Assembly (NCBI RefSeq): GCF_004355185.1
Contig: NZ_CP037922.1
Coordinates: 806,001-870,000, forward strand
DNA: 64,000 nucleotides
Reading direction: 5' to 3'
Source: Hymenobacter radiodurans
Lineage (GTDB): Bacteria; Bacteroidota; Bacteroidia; Cytophagales; Hymenobacteraceae
The notes below the pieces were generated by a model. The model did not search any database, had not been told where the DNA came from, and saw only the letters and a program-made list of their open reading frames with translations. The position numbers and the translations under genes are program-made. Positions within the stretch are counted from its first letter, which is position 1. Each line of letters begins with the position of its first letter. This document shows, piece by piece, positions 17,917 to 27,154 of this stretch.

Positions 17917-20579
17917 ATGGGGAATAACTACGAATCTAGCACATACAGATTGGTAAGTAAAAGCGGGTTCTGGCTGTTGTGCCTACTGTGTCTGCCGGGT
18001 GTCAGCTGGGCTCAAGACCGCATATCTGCTCAGAGCGCACTACCGCTGAAGTTGGCCCCACCGCTCAAAGCAGCTACGGTACAGTCGGCGACTACATCGT
18101 ACCGTGTGAGTGTACAATCTGCCGCTGAGTTTAATGCTTGGATGCGCCTGCAACTGCCTTCCGTGCGTGTAAGTCGGCACGCTGCGCCTGGCGACACTTA
18201 TACGCTGGATGGCGTAAAAGCCCCCCATTTAGCTAAGTTACTTGCTTGTCCTTGGGTAACTTTTGTGGATGTGCCCAGCCGTCGTGCCCGCGAAGAACGC
18301 CCGCTTGACAACTCTGACTTAGTTACCAATACTATTGCCCCGCTGCATGCTCGCTTTCCAAGTCTGGCCGGTCAAGGAATGACAGTATCAGTGAAAGAAA
18401 GGCCATTTGATCCGACTGATATTGATTTTCGGGGCCGAGTTGCCGTCGGCGAATCAACTACGCAGGCAGTTTCGGCACATGCTACGGCCATGGCCACGCT
18501 CATTGCGGGCGGCGGCAACTCGGCCCCGTCGGGCAAGGGTGCCGCCTGGCAGGCTGGCCTGATTAGCGCCGACTTTAGTGAGTTGATGCCTGACGACGGG
18601 GGCCGCTTAACACAAATGGGAGTGTCGGTTCAAAACCATTCTTATGGCGTCGCTATTGAGAACTATTACGGCCTAGAAACCCGCGCTTACGATGCGCACG
18701 CCACTAGGTATCCACAGTTAGTGCACGTTTTTTCCTCCGGCAATGATGGCGTTAAGACCAGCCCCAGCGGTCGTTATGCTGGCTTAGCGGGTGTAGCCAA
18801 TATAACCGGGCAATTTAAAATGTCGAAAAACACCCTGAGCGTGGGTGCCACCGATAGCCGTGGAAACGTGGTTCCACTGAGTTCGCGTGGCCCGGCGTAT
18901 GATGGGCGCGTGAAGCCCGAACTCGTCGCGTATGGCGCCGATGGCTCCTCCGATGCCGCAGCATTGGTTTCGGGAATGAGCCTGCTGGTACAGCAAGCCT
19001 ATAAGGAGCAGTTGGGGGGCATTTTGCCCCCCGCAGCCCTAGTAAAAGCAGTACTACTCAATAGCGCCAACGACACCGGACGCCCAGCCATAGATTTTGA
19101 AAGCGGCTATGGCCAGGCCGATGCACTGGGAGCCGTACAGACAATCCGCGAGCGACGGTTTTACACGAACTCAGTCACGCAGAATGCTGAGCGGGTATTT
19201 ACTATCACGGTGCCGGCTGGTAGTCCTGAGTTGAAGATAACGCTGGCCTGGCATGATGCCGCCGCTGCTCCTGACGCAGCGCAGGCACTCATCAATGACC
19301 TCGATTTAGAGCTGTTTCGCCCAGCCACCAAGCAACGGTGGAAGCCTTGGGTATTAAGCCATTTTCCGCACCTAGATTCTTTGACGCTGCCCGCGCGCCG
19401 CCGCCCCGATCATCTCAACAACGTAGAGCAGATTACAGTAGTAGCGCCGGCGGCGGGGGTATATGAACTGCACGTGCGAGGGTTTTCGGTGCCTCAAGGG
19501 CCGCAGGCGTTCAGTGTAGCTTATGAGTTTGGGGAAACCGGTTTTGCTTGGCTTAATCCGCTCGCCGGCTCCACCTTTAACCCGGGTACTCCGCAGGAGT
19601 TACGCTGGCAGTGGGTGGGTGCTGCCACCACGGCGCGCCTCGAATATCAGCCTGCTGGCAGTACCGCGTGGCAGGTAGTCACTCCGACGGTGGAGCTAAA
19701 AGCTGGCTTCACTACCTGGACGCCTCCCAGTGCTGCCGCCGCTCAACTACGAATGGTGACGCCCACTGGCGTTTACCTTTCCGAGACGTTCACGATTCAT
19801 GCACCGTTGAGCTTGCAGGTCGGTTATGCTTGCCCTGAAGAAGCGCTACTGCACTGGTCGGCTGTGCCCGGCGCTACCGAATACCAACTCTACAGTCTGA
19901 GCGCCACCGGCTTGCAGCCTCTGCGAAGAACCCGGGATACGGTAGCTGTTTTGCCCGCAACTGAGCTGCCATTCCGTTATTTCGCTGTGGCGCCAGTACT
20001 GGGGGCAAAATAGGGGAGCGAAGCCCCAGTGTAGAATACAGCCAGCAGGGAACAGGCTGCTACGTCCGTTCTTTCATCCCGCGCCAAGCTGTTACAGACA
20101 CAGTTTTGCTCGATCTTGAAATTGGCACCGCTTATGGTTTGAACAGCATCAGCCTGGAGCGCCAAGCTCCCGATGGCAGCTATCAAACGCTACAAACCAT
20201 CGCGCCTGTACAGGACTTGCAATTTGCCTTTCCAGACCTAGCGCCCAACTCTGGCCTCAATCATTACCGGGTGCGGCTGAATACGGTGGGGGGGCAAATT
20301 TTTTATAGCGCACTAGAAGCCGTGCAATATGCACGCACCGGGGAACTGCTGGCCTATCCCAATCCGGTGCAGGCAGGCGAATCTCTCCAGCTCATCACGA
20401 GTACTACAGGCGCCGTCCATATTCAACTCTACGATCTACTTGGCCGCTTAGTGCGTGAAGCCACCGCTACTGGCACCATCAACCTATTCGATACCAGTGG
20501 CTTGCAAAGCGGGACTTACCTCGTACGTGTAACGCCGGAAAACGGTCCTAGAATGACGCAGCGTATTGTTGTTCTTTAA
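17917..20579 (+). CDS. Subtilase-like S8 protein with T9SS type A sorting domain (frameshifted as sequenced)
   Basis: About 887 residues when repaired. Start ATG 17917 (MGNNYES) precedes a signal peptide (GFWLLCLLCLPGVSWAQ). The peptidase S8 fold is at roughly 140-440: the Asp region reads VSVKERPFD, with Glu where Asp is usual; the His is in SAHATAMATLIAGG; the oxyanion Asn in HVFSSGNDG; and the Ser in GSSDAAALVSGMS. A beta-rich middle follows, then a T9SS sorting domain (LAYPNPVQAGESLQL, GTYLVRVTPENG). The frame stops at 20013 because GGGGGC at 20003 has five G; six restore LGGKIGERS and join the C-terminal part. The catalytic triad is therefore divergent and activity is uncertain. Confidence 0.82.
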
Positions 20580-20607
20580 AGCGTAGCAGTTTACACGAAC
20601 TTAAAGG

Positions 20608-20644
20608 CAAGAAGCCCCGACTCCACTGGAGTCGGGGCTTCTTG
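20608..20644 (+). terminator. Hairpin terminator after the subtilase-like gene
   Basis: CAAGAAGCCCCGACTCCA and its complement with almost no loop; the T-run is interrupted. It lies 28 bases after the stop codon and before the converging M57 gene, for which it can also act. Confidence 0.75.
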
Positions 20645-20717
20645 TTTGCATCCGTTCAAGATACGTTTAACTAGTGATGCGTACAGGCATCGGTACTAAG
20701 CCAGTGGGTGGGACCGG

Positions 20718-21530
20718 CTAGTACAGGTAACGAAGAGCCGTACGGTCGTTGGCGTTGAAGTAGCGGTTAGCACCAGTGCCAATACAAGCCAGCATCCAAG
20801 AGTTCGGATCGGCGCCGCTTGGAGTGCCGGGGATAAGAATAGCGCCTACTGTGCTGGCTCCCTCGTTGGTGTACTGACCGCCGCAGCTATAGCTCCGGTC
20901 CATGTAGTCGGTGTGGCGGAATCCAATGCAGTGACCAACTTCATGGGCCAAAATAGTAGCCAAGTAGTTCGTATTTGGGTTAGAGCCAATGGCAGCTGTG
21001 TTTACCTGCACACGGTTGTAAGCATTGCCGCCCGAGGGGAAGCCAGCCGAAGCCAAGTAGGTAGAACCAGCAGGAGCGGCCGTCAGCAAGATGCCATAGT
21101 TAGACGACACACGCTGGAATCGAATCAATAAGCCCTCGGCATTATAGCGACGAATAGCTTCGTCAACGGCAGCTACATACGTAGAAGGTAGGCTGGTAGA
21201 AACGGCAATGCCAATCGTGCGGCCCGAGCCTACGCTTACCAAGTTATTGGTGCGATACTGCTCTTCTTCGCCCACACGAAGCATTTTGTAATCAGGCTTG
21301 CTATCTAAGTCAGCATCCGTAAGCATGATGTCGCCCTCTACGAGGTAGCCATCATTTACGCGCTGAGCATTCTGGATGCTAAGGCCTAGGTCTTGGATCT
21401 TGGATTTAACTTCTGCTGAAATTTCGTCTTTAGCGACTACTTGGTTACCATCTTCTTTTTGGCAAGAAGAAAGGGCTAATACCGAGCAGGCAAGCAGGGT
21501 AAGCGAAGAGAGGTAATTTTGGATTTTCAT
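20718..21530 (-). CDS. M57-family (HExxH...H) zinc metalloprotease, lipoprotein
   Basis: A 270-residue lipoprotein: the signal peptide ends in VLALSSC with the lipobox Cys, followed by QKEDGNQ. The protease signature is TILAHEVGHCIGFRHTDYM, that is HEVGHxxGxxH with the third His ligand, as in the M57/dual-action HEIGH family. The start at 21530 (MKIQNYLSS) fits the signal peptide; the frame continues upstream to 21722 without coding character. It should cleave proteins at the cell surface; its target is unknown. It converges on the subtilase-like gene. Confidence 0.87.
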   Translation of the reverse strand: MKIQNYLSSLTLLACSVLALSSCQKEDGNQVVAKDEISAEVKSKIQDLGLSIQNAQRVNDGYLVEGDIMLTDADLDSKPDYKMLRVGEEEQYRTNNLVSVGSGRTIGIAVSTSLPSTYVAAVDEAIRRYNAEGLLIRFQRVSSNYGILLTAAPAGSTYLASAGFPSGGNAYNRVQVNTAAIGSNPNTNYLATILAHEVGHCIGFRHTDYMDRSYSCGGQYTNEGASTVGAILIPGTPSGADPNSWMLACIGTGANRYFNANDRTALRYLY

Positions 21531-21746
21531 ACAGAATGGAATGGGTTTGGGTGAAAATGGGTGGGAAATGAACGGATGCGGTAAGCGGGAAATGTTCAAA
21601 AAATTCAAAAAAGCCAGGTTGTGATTTTGCATAGAAATCCCCGGCTGCTTTCCGAAAGCGGAAAAACACGATGGAAAACCAGAAAATGGATAGCCAGGTA
21701 GCTCAGTGAAGGCTACAGCCAAGAACTATGTATAAGCAGACGGTGC

Positions 21747-21944
21747 TTACGCAGCAGCCATCAGCGTCATACAAGCAGAAAAAACAGGGAGGGGAGGGAC
21801 TGGAGGGCGAAGTTGGGCTTCGCGCCACAGGGCTAGATTAATTTGTAACCGGAGCGGCAGACAAGCCGAACAGACAACGCGCGGGCGACTCGGCCGAACT
21901 GAGGCGGTGCGCTTAGCAGAAGCAGTAAGTAAAATAGGGCCCAT
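21747..21944 (-). CDS. Possible small protein of unknown function
   Basis: A 65-residue open frame upstream of the M57 gene on the same strand, rich in Arg, Pro and Ala (ends PVFSACMTLMAAA). I recognise no domain and no good start signal. It may be only chance coding in GC-rich DNA; it is listed because the surrounding gap of almost 900 bases holds nothing else. Confidence 0.2.
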   Translation of the reverse strand: MGPILLTASAKRTASVRPSRPRVVCSACLPLRLQINLALWREAQLRPPVPPLPVFSACMTLMAAA

Positions 21945-22433
21945 AGTACACCTTATATCGAGCGAGGAGTTTCGCGCGATGGTACTGTTGCCGGAAAGGT
22001 GTGGGTTGGTGGGGCGGGTGAGAATCAGAATAATCTAATTCTGACTGATTGTACGAATATATATAAATAAGGTGATGATGTGAAGAAAGAAAAATTGAAA
22101 ATATTCACTGTAATATCATATGTGTCTGATAATCTGCAAGATTATTTTATAAAAAAAGTGTCAGAAGTATAATAGTCATCCTCATCAATCAGGATTTGGG
22201 GTAGCTACCACAAACACTCAGTATTTCGGTCGCAACAGCTGAACAGTAATCTGAGGGCTTTTGCCGTTCTTAGCCTATCCGGTACTGGCTTGCAGCTTTA
22301 ACTAATGCAGTCATTTATTCTGGTTGATGAGAATAAAATGGCGCTCTGGTTGTTAAGGTCGCCGATATAAGATAGGTTAGTTGCTTCTGGATAGCGCCTG
22401 TTGACAGGTCCGAAAGCACGCCTTCTAAATGCC
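21945..22433. other. AT-rich intergenic region upstream of ricT
   Basis: Nearly 500 bases that are clearly AT-richer than the neighbouring genes, especially 22040-22170. A small inverted repeat TCAGAAT / ATTCTGA lies at 22025-22044. I see no open frame and no RNA gene here. Confidence 0.5.
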
Positions 22434-22441
22434 TATCTTTG
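22434..22441 (+). promoter_or_regulatory. -7 element TATCTTTG before ricT
   Basis: Matches TAnnTTTG. A start of transcription about 7 bases further (near 22448) rules out the upstream ATG at 22429 as ricT start and supports the GTG at 22498. Confidence 0.5.
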
Positions 22442-22497
22442 TTCATAATGGTTTTCGTGCGGATGTTACTGCCGCCTCACTATATATACTTCAAGCC

Positions 22498-24094
22498 GTG
22501 GCTTGCACTTCATGTTCCTCCGGTGGGGGCTGTTCTACAACTGCTAAGGGCTGTGGCTCTAAGGGTAGTTGTAGCTCCGGCTGTACCCGCCTCAACGTAT
22601 TCGACTGGCTCCAGGACGTAGCCCTGCCCAGCGACTTTAAAGAATTTGACATTGTGGAAATCCGCTTTAAAGGCGGCCGCAAAGAGTTCTACCGCAATAA
22701 AACCCGTTTGCCCTTGGTTACGGGCGACGCCGTAGTGGTGGAAGCTGCCGGTAATGGCTGGCACCTGGGCCACGTGTCGCTGAAGGGCGAGCTGGTGCGC
22801 CTGCAAATGCGCAAGAAAAAGGCTGAAGTAGACGCCAAAGACATGCGCAATATTCTGCGGGTGGCTACTGAGCAGGACGAAGAGCGCTGGCAAGCCGTGC
22901 GTGACCTTGAAACGGGTACTATGTTCCGGGCACGCTCGGTGGTGGAAGAGCTACGCCTTAAAATGAAGCTTTCGGATGTGGAATACCAGGCCGACCGTAC
23001 CCGCGCTACCTTCTTTTACTCCGCCGAAGACCGTGTTGATTTTCGCGACCTTATCCGCCGCTTAGCCGATGAGTTTCGGGTGCGGGTAGATATGCGTCAG
23101 ATTTCGCTGCGCCACGAGGCCGGTCGTCTGGGGGCATTGGCTCCTGTGGCCGCGAGCTATGCTGCTCTACTTGGCTCACCGACTTTAAAAGCGTGAGCAC
23201 CACGGCGGCCCGTTATCAGAATCTGAGCCTGAACCCAGCTAAGCTTTCGGGTCAGTGCGGACGCCTTAAGTGCTGCCTGAACTACGAACTCGATACCTAC
23301 CTCGACGCCCTTAAGGATATCCCGCAAGTACAGCGCCCCCTATTGACGGAAAAAGGAGAGGCCTTCTTGCAAAAGACGGACATATTCAAAAAAAGAATGT
23401 GGTTTGCTCTGCGCGGCGACAACAACTGGGTAATGCTAGACGCAGAGCGCGTGCGCGAAATTCAGGACATGAATAAGCGCGGCGAGAAGCCTGAAAACTT
23501 GCTGCCGCCCGTTAGGGAAGAGGAGCGCGCACCCGAAGTTTCGGCCCATGTGGAAGGCAACCTCGACCGCCTCGACGACAAGATAAAAGGGGGCAAGCGT
23601 CCTAAGCGCCGCAAGAAGAAAGATGGAGCAGAAGGCAGCGCACCAGTGACTGCCGCTCCCGCTCGCACGGCCGTTTCAAAGTCGGCGCCTGATGCTTCCA
23701 GTGGCATTGAAGTGCCCGCGGCTTCTTCTTCCGACGAGGCCCGTCGGCCACGGGGAGCAGCTGCCCGGCCCCTCAATCGGCGCAACAACCGCTCTCGTTC
23801 CGAGGGTGGCCGCGCTGGGGAAGCACGCTCCGACAACAAGCGCCCAGACACTCCCCGTCCCGAGGGCAGCGTTGCGGCGCCGCGCCCCCCACGCGGCGAA
23901 AATCGCCCCCCACGCGAAGGAGGCTCTCGTCCTGCCGGTGATGCCAATGCTAATCGTGACGCCAATGCTCCGCGGGAAGCTAATTCCAACCGTGGCGGCC
24001 GCGAAAATCGCCCCCCACGGCGCGGTCCTCGCCCCCACGCCCCGGCGGTGGCGAAGGCAACACTGGTACTACTCCTACGCCCACAGTCTCTTAA
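22498..24094 (+). CDS. ricT: PSP1 domain protein RicT-like (two frameshifts as sequenced)
   Basis: About 532 residues when repaired. From the GTG at 22498 it begins MACTSCSSGGGC with a Cys/Gly-rich head, then the PSP1 core (FDIVEIRFKGGRKEFYRN). The first break is at 23131: GGGGGCATTGG has five G; six restore the strongly conserved GRLGGIGSCGRELCCSTW, joined to SGQCGRLKCCLNYE. The C-terminal 180 residues are low-complexity, Arg/Pro/Ala-rich. The second break is in CCCC near 24042; five C give PGGGEGNTGTTPTPTVS and a natural stop at 24092-24094. RicT-type proteins carry an iron-sulfur cluster in B. subtilis and act with RNase Y; the role in Bacteroidota is not known. gldH follows 2 bases later. 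Confidence 0.88.
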
Positions 24095-24096
24095 GT

Positions 24097-24576
24097 ATGC
24101 GTTTGTTCCTCCGACTGTGGCCGGTGCTCTCGTTATTGGTGCTGGCCGCCTGCGACTCGAACCAAGTATTCGAGAAGAATGCCGACTTCGACAACTTTAC
24201 CTGGACCGTGCAGGAAAAGCCTGCGTTTGAGTTCGAAATTCAGGATACTACCCAGCGCTACAACATCAGCTTTAATGTTCGCAACGCTTCCATGTACGGC
24301 TACTACAATCTGTATGTGAAGCACCAGCTGTTCGGTCCGGATGGCAAACCGCTATCGGCGCTGCTGCACCAAATGATTCTTATGGATCCGCAGTCGGGCG
24401 AACCCCGCGGCAAAGGCACCGGCGATATCTACGACCACCAGTTTCTGGCGCTGCGCAATCAGCAGTTTCGGCAACCCGGCACCTATAAACTTGTGCTTGA
24501 ACAGTACATGCGCCAAGACCAGCTGCCCGGCATTATGGCCGTAGGAGTGCGGGTAGCGAAAGCTGAAACAAAATAG
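24097..24576 (+). CDS. gldH: Gliding motility lipoprotein GldH
   Basis: A 159-residue lipoprotein. The signal peptide (LRLWPVLSLLVLAAC) ends in a lipobox, followed by DSNQVFEKNADFDNFTW, typical of GldH. The rest is a beta-sandwich with NISFNVRNASMYGYYNLYV and DQLPGIMAVGVRVAKAE, which is characteristic at the C-terminus. GldH is required for gliding motility in flavobacteria. Start ATG at 24097, two bases after the repaired ricT stop; the ricT-gldH order is common in the phylum. The next feature is a terminator, so this closes the operon. Confidence 0.88.
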   Translation: MRLFLRLWPVLSLLVLAACDSNQVFEKNADFDNFTWTVQEKPAFEFEIQDTTQRYNISFNVRNASMYGYYNLYVKHQLFGPDGKPLSALLHQMILMDPQSGEPRGKGTGDIYDHQFLALRNQQFRQPGTYKLVLEQYMRQDQLPGIMAVGVRVAKAETK

Positions 24577-24586
24577 ATGATCTAAC

Positions 24587-24632
24587 AGCACAAAAAAGCC
24601 CCCCAGCGTATGGCTGGGGGCTTTTTTGTGCT
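24587..24632. terminator. Bidirectional terminator, GCCCCCAG family, unequal arms (6C:5G)
   Basis: AGCAC A6 GCCCCCC AGC, loop, GCTGGGGGC T6 GTGCT. Outer flanks are perfect complements, but the C-run has six and the G-run five bases. Confidence 0.88.
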
Positions 24633-24696
24633 TGTTCATCAGAGTCATAATGCCGTGCTTATGAATGGCAAGGATGCCACCAGGAAAAATAAGCCA

Positions 24697-24734
24697 CAAA
24701 AAAATCCCGTCTCAGCAAGAGCTAAGACGGGATT
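24697..24734 (-). terminator. Terminator of the first cold-shock gene
   Basis: On the minus strand AATCCCGTCT pairs with AGACGGGATT and is followed by a run of T. It lies 30 bases after the cold-shock stop codon. Confidence 0.8.
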
Positions 24735-24763
24735 CAGAGTGCAGCGTTAGCTGTCCGAAAGGA

Positions 24764-24958
24764 CTATTGTACGATGCGCACGTTTACGGCGTTCAGGCCT
24801 TTTTTGCCTTGCTGAACCTCAAACTCTACGCGGTCAGTATCGCGGACAGGCTGCATGAGGCCGGTAGCGTGAACGAAGATGTCCTCGCCCCCGCCGTCGG
24901 GTGTGATGAAGCCAAATCCTTTGGTTTCATTGAAAAATTTTACGATACCGGTGCTCAT
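24764..24958 (-). CDS. Cold-shock domain protein (CspA family)
   Basis: A 64-residue single-domain protein. RNP1 is KGFGFITP and RNP2 is DIFVHATGL, both RNA/ssDNA-binding, within a complete five-strand barrel from GIVKFFNETKG to KKGLNAVNVRIV. It should act as an RNA chaperone. It has its own terminator, and a second paralogue lies 220 bases upstream on the same strand. The gap between the two could carry a regulated leader. Confidence 0.95.
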   Translation of the reverse strand: MSTGIVKFFNETKGFGFITPDGGGEDIFVHATGLMQPVRDTDRVEFEVQQGKKGLNAVNVRIVQ

Positions 24959-25181
24959 GATAAAAGAAATGTGGTGAAGAATGGGGTAAAGATAGTGCTA
25001 ATTCCGGTTTATGTTGGTCAGCTTCAGCTGCAACATTATCTGGAAGCTAAGAAAGCGTGGTAAAACGGGGGCATTATTAGTTGCCAAACGATAAAAAATA
25101 TGGCTTAGAATTAAATAAGACAGCGTTTTACGTCAACTTTAACTAAGAAGGAAATCTGAGAAATTACTCTTATAGCTGAGC

Positions 25182-25373
25182 CTAAATGCGCTCAACCTTC
25201 ACGGCATTCAGCCCTTTTTTGCCTTCAATGATATCAAACGACACCCGATCATTTTCGCGAATCTCGTGAATCAGGCCTGTCTGGTGAACGAAAATTTCCT
25301 GATTGTCCTCATCCTGAACTATAAAGCCGAAGCCCTTCGACTCATTAAAGAATTTTACTTTGCCCGTTTTCAT
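25182..25373 (-). CDS. Cold-shock domain protein (CspA family), second copy
   Basis: A 63-residue cold-shock domain protein with RNP1 KGFGFIVQ and RNP2 EIFVHQTGL. It is about half identical to the copy at 24764-24958 and more acidic in the middle (DEDNQ, IRENDR). It probably arose by an old duplication. No terminator is evident immediately after it, so a long transcript through both copies is possible but not shown. Confidence 0.95.
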   Translation of the reverse strand: MKTGKVKFFNESKGFGFIVQDEDNQEIFVHQTGLIHEIRENDRVSFDIIEGKKGLNAVKVERI

Positions 25374-25660
25374 TGACAGATACTAACTAAGGTTGGGGTT
25401 AAATAATGACCAAAATTAAGGCTATTTTCTTATCCGTGTTACTAGTTGAGCTGATAAATAGCCGGGAAAGAGCAGCTTTAAAAGCATGATTGGGGTGCCC
25501 AGAGCTATAAATTAGGAAGAATAGCAACGGCTTTAATCGCCTTGTATGATAGCGCTAGCGGGGTTTACCGGCCGCTCGCTAAAATCAACTCTGTGCTAGC
25601 GGGCGCGTATAGTTACTAGTAGCAATGCCCTAGTTTTTTTCATCTTAAATAGTCCGCCCC

Positions 25661-25885
25661 ATGAAAAACGAACCTGGAAATAAGAACGAGAATCCCATTC
25701 CTGAAGGCCTTTACACTGATTCGCATGCCGCCGCGTCGAGCGAATCGTTGGCTGCTTCGGAAATGAGTGTCGGGAAGGGCGCCGTAACAGGCGAAGAAGG
25801 CAAGGAAGAAAATAAAGAGGCCAACCCTTTAGTAATGGGACAAAATCCCGAGAGAGAACGCCTATCGGGCAACCGAACCAACTAA
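25661..25885 (+). CDS. Small hydrophilic protein of unknown function
   Basis: A 74-residue frame beginning MKNEPGNKNENPIPEG. It is very hydrophilic and lacks any hydrophobic core, with many Glu, Asn, Ser and Gly, so it should be disordered. It lies 59 bases before a larger protein of the same character and on the same strand, which suggests a two-gene operon. I recognise no family. Confidence 0.55.
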   Translation: MKNEPGNKNENPIPEGLYTDSHAAASSESLAASEMSVGKGAVTGEEGKEENKEANPLVMGQNPERERLSGNRTN

Positions 25886-25944
25886 ACTGCCAAGAAAGCG
25901 GGGCGTTGACCTCAATAGCCCAACGCCGCTTGCTACCTGAACTT

Positions 25945-27060
25945 ATGGAAAACGAACAGCCTGAACAAAACGCTAAGCTTGACCCTGAAACAGGCAATCC
26001 GCTGGCGAATAGCCGTACGCAGCCCGAAACGCCGGGCATGACGGGCCACTCGTCTGCCGGGGCTCCGCTTCCCAAAACGGCTCCAGCTGCCGCTGAAAAC
26101 CCCGAGGATATTAACGACCGTCCTGCATTGGACACGCCCTATATCGACCTCGCTAACGACCCAACTATAGAAGTGCCGTACGGCGGTAATTTTGGTAATA
26201 GTACTCAGCCCGTTTTTCAGGACGAGGATAGACTGGAAAATCAATTGAGCGGTCCGGGTCGCGGCGAATTTGGCCCCCAGGATGTTGGCTCAACGCAAGG
26301 CGGCTACGGCGACCAGTTCCGCGCCGATGAAGTGTACGGAGGAAAGCTGAGTACCCAGCAAGCTACCAGAGGTGGTTATGAAGGAGGAAAGCCGGAGAAT
26401 AATACGGCCCCAACTTCCGCGCAATACTCAAGTGCCCCACTGCCAGATCATCCGGAGGGCAGCACGTTTGGCAATGAACCCGGCACGCCCCGCAGCGGTA
26501 CCACAGTGGACAGCCACTATGAGAACGATAATGATTCGCCCCGCAGTGGCGCCGGCTTTAGTGAGGACTATGGACGTACGTCGCTAGGCGGCAGTTCAAG
26601 CAACACCTCTTCAACCGCGGGGGTAAATTTGCCCCCCAACCAACGGAATCAGACCGAGGACTATCGGCCTTCGCAGGAAGGTCACGACAGCGATGGCTTG
26701 GCTTTCCGGCCAGTGGCTACTGAGCCGCGCACTACCGAACTGGGTGGCCGTGATGAGCCCGGCCCGGCAGGTGAGCCAGAGTCGCCTACAACCAGCACCG
26801 GCTCAGCTTCCCGCACGGGCTACGTAGAGTCGGATGGGGAGCGTAGCCAGAGTGGTGATGCAGCGGAAGGTATCGGGTCGCGTGGTGGCTCTTACAATGA
26901 CTCCAACGCCAATAAGAATACTGGCGGGGCATCGGCCGAAGAATCGAGACGTGCTGAAAATAACCAAGCACCAGTGCCTCCGCGCGCCGACGACAACAGC
27001 GACTACGGCACCACACCACGTCGCAATGCTGGCCGCGACAACGACCCAGAACGGCAGTAA
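25945..27060 (+). CDS. Intrinsically disordered hydrophilic protein of unknown function
   Basis: A 371-residue protein starting MENEQPEQNAKLDPETG. It is dominated by Gly, Ser, Asn, Asp, Glu, Pro and Thr with almost no long hydrophobic runs, no signal peptide and no recognisable fold. Loose repeats such as GTPRSGTT and SPRSGAGF and GRDNDPERQ occur. Such composition resembles desiccation- or stress-related disordered proteins, but that is only a guess. Preceded by a similar small gene and followed by a stereotyped terminator. Confidence 0.65.
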   Translation: MENEQPEQNAKLDPETGNPLANSRTQPETPGMTGHSSAGAPLPKTAPAAAENPEDINDRPALDTPYIDLANDPTIEVPYGGNFGNSTQPVFQDEDRLENQLSGPGRGEFGPQDVGSTQGGYGDQFRADEVYGGKLSTQQATRGGYEGGKPENNTAPTSAQYSSAPLPDHPEGSTFGNEPGTPRSGTTVDSHYENDNDSPRSGAGFSEDYGRTSLGGSSSNTSSTAGVNLPPNQRNQTEDYRPSQEGHDSDGLAFRPVATEPRTTELGGRDEPGPAGEPESPTTSTGSASRTGYVESDGERSQSGDAAEGIGSRGGSYNDSNANKNTGGASAEESRRAENNQAPVPPRADDNSDYGTTPRRNAGRDNDPERQ

Positions 27061-27090
27061 ATCCGTGTCGCTTTTAGACTTTTGACTTAC

Positions 27091-27143
27091 ATTCCACACA
27101 AAAAAGCCCCCAGAATAATCTGGGGGGCTTTTTTGTGTGGAAT
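27091..27143. terminator. Bidirectional terminator, GCCCCCAG family, unequal arms (5C:6G)
   Basis: ATTCCACAC A6 GCCCCC AGA, a 4-base loop, TCTGGGGGGC T6 GTGTGGAAT. It serves two converging genes. Here the right arm is the longer one. Confidence 0.9.
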
Positions 27144-27154
27144 GCAAATGACCG

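Noticed and set aside
21530..21722. Longer N-terminus of the M57 protease
   Set aside because: The lipoprotein signal begins at 21530; the upstream stretch has no coding character.
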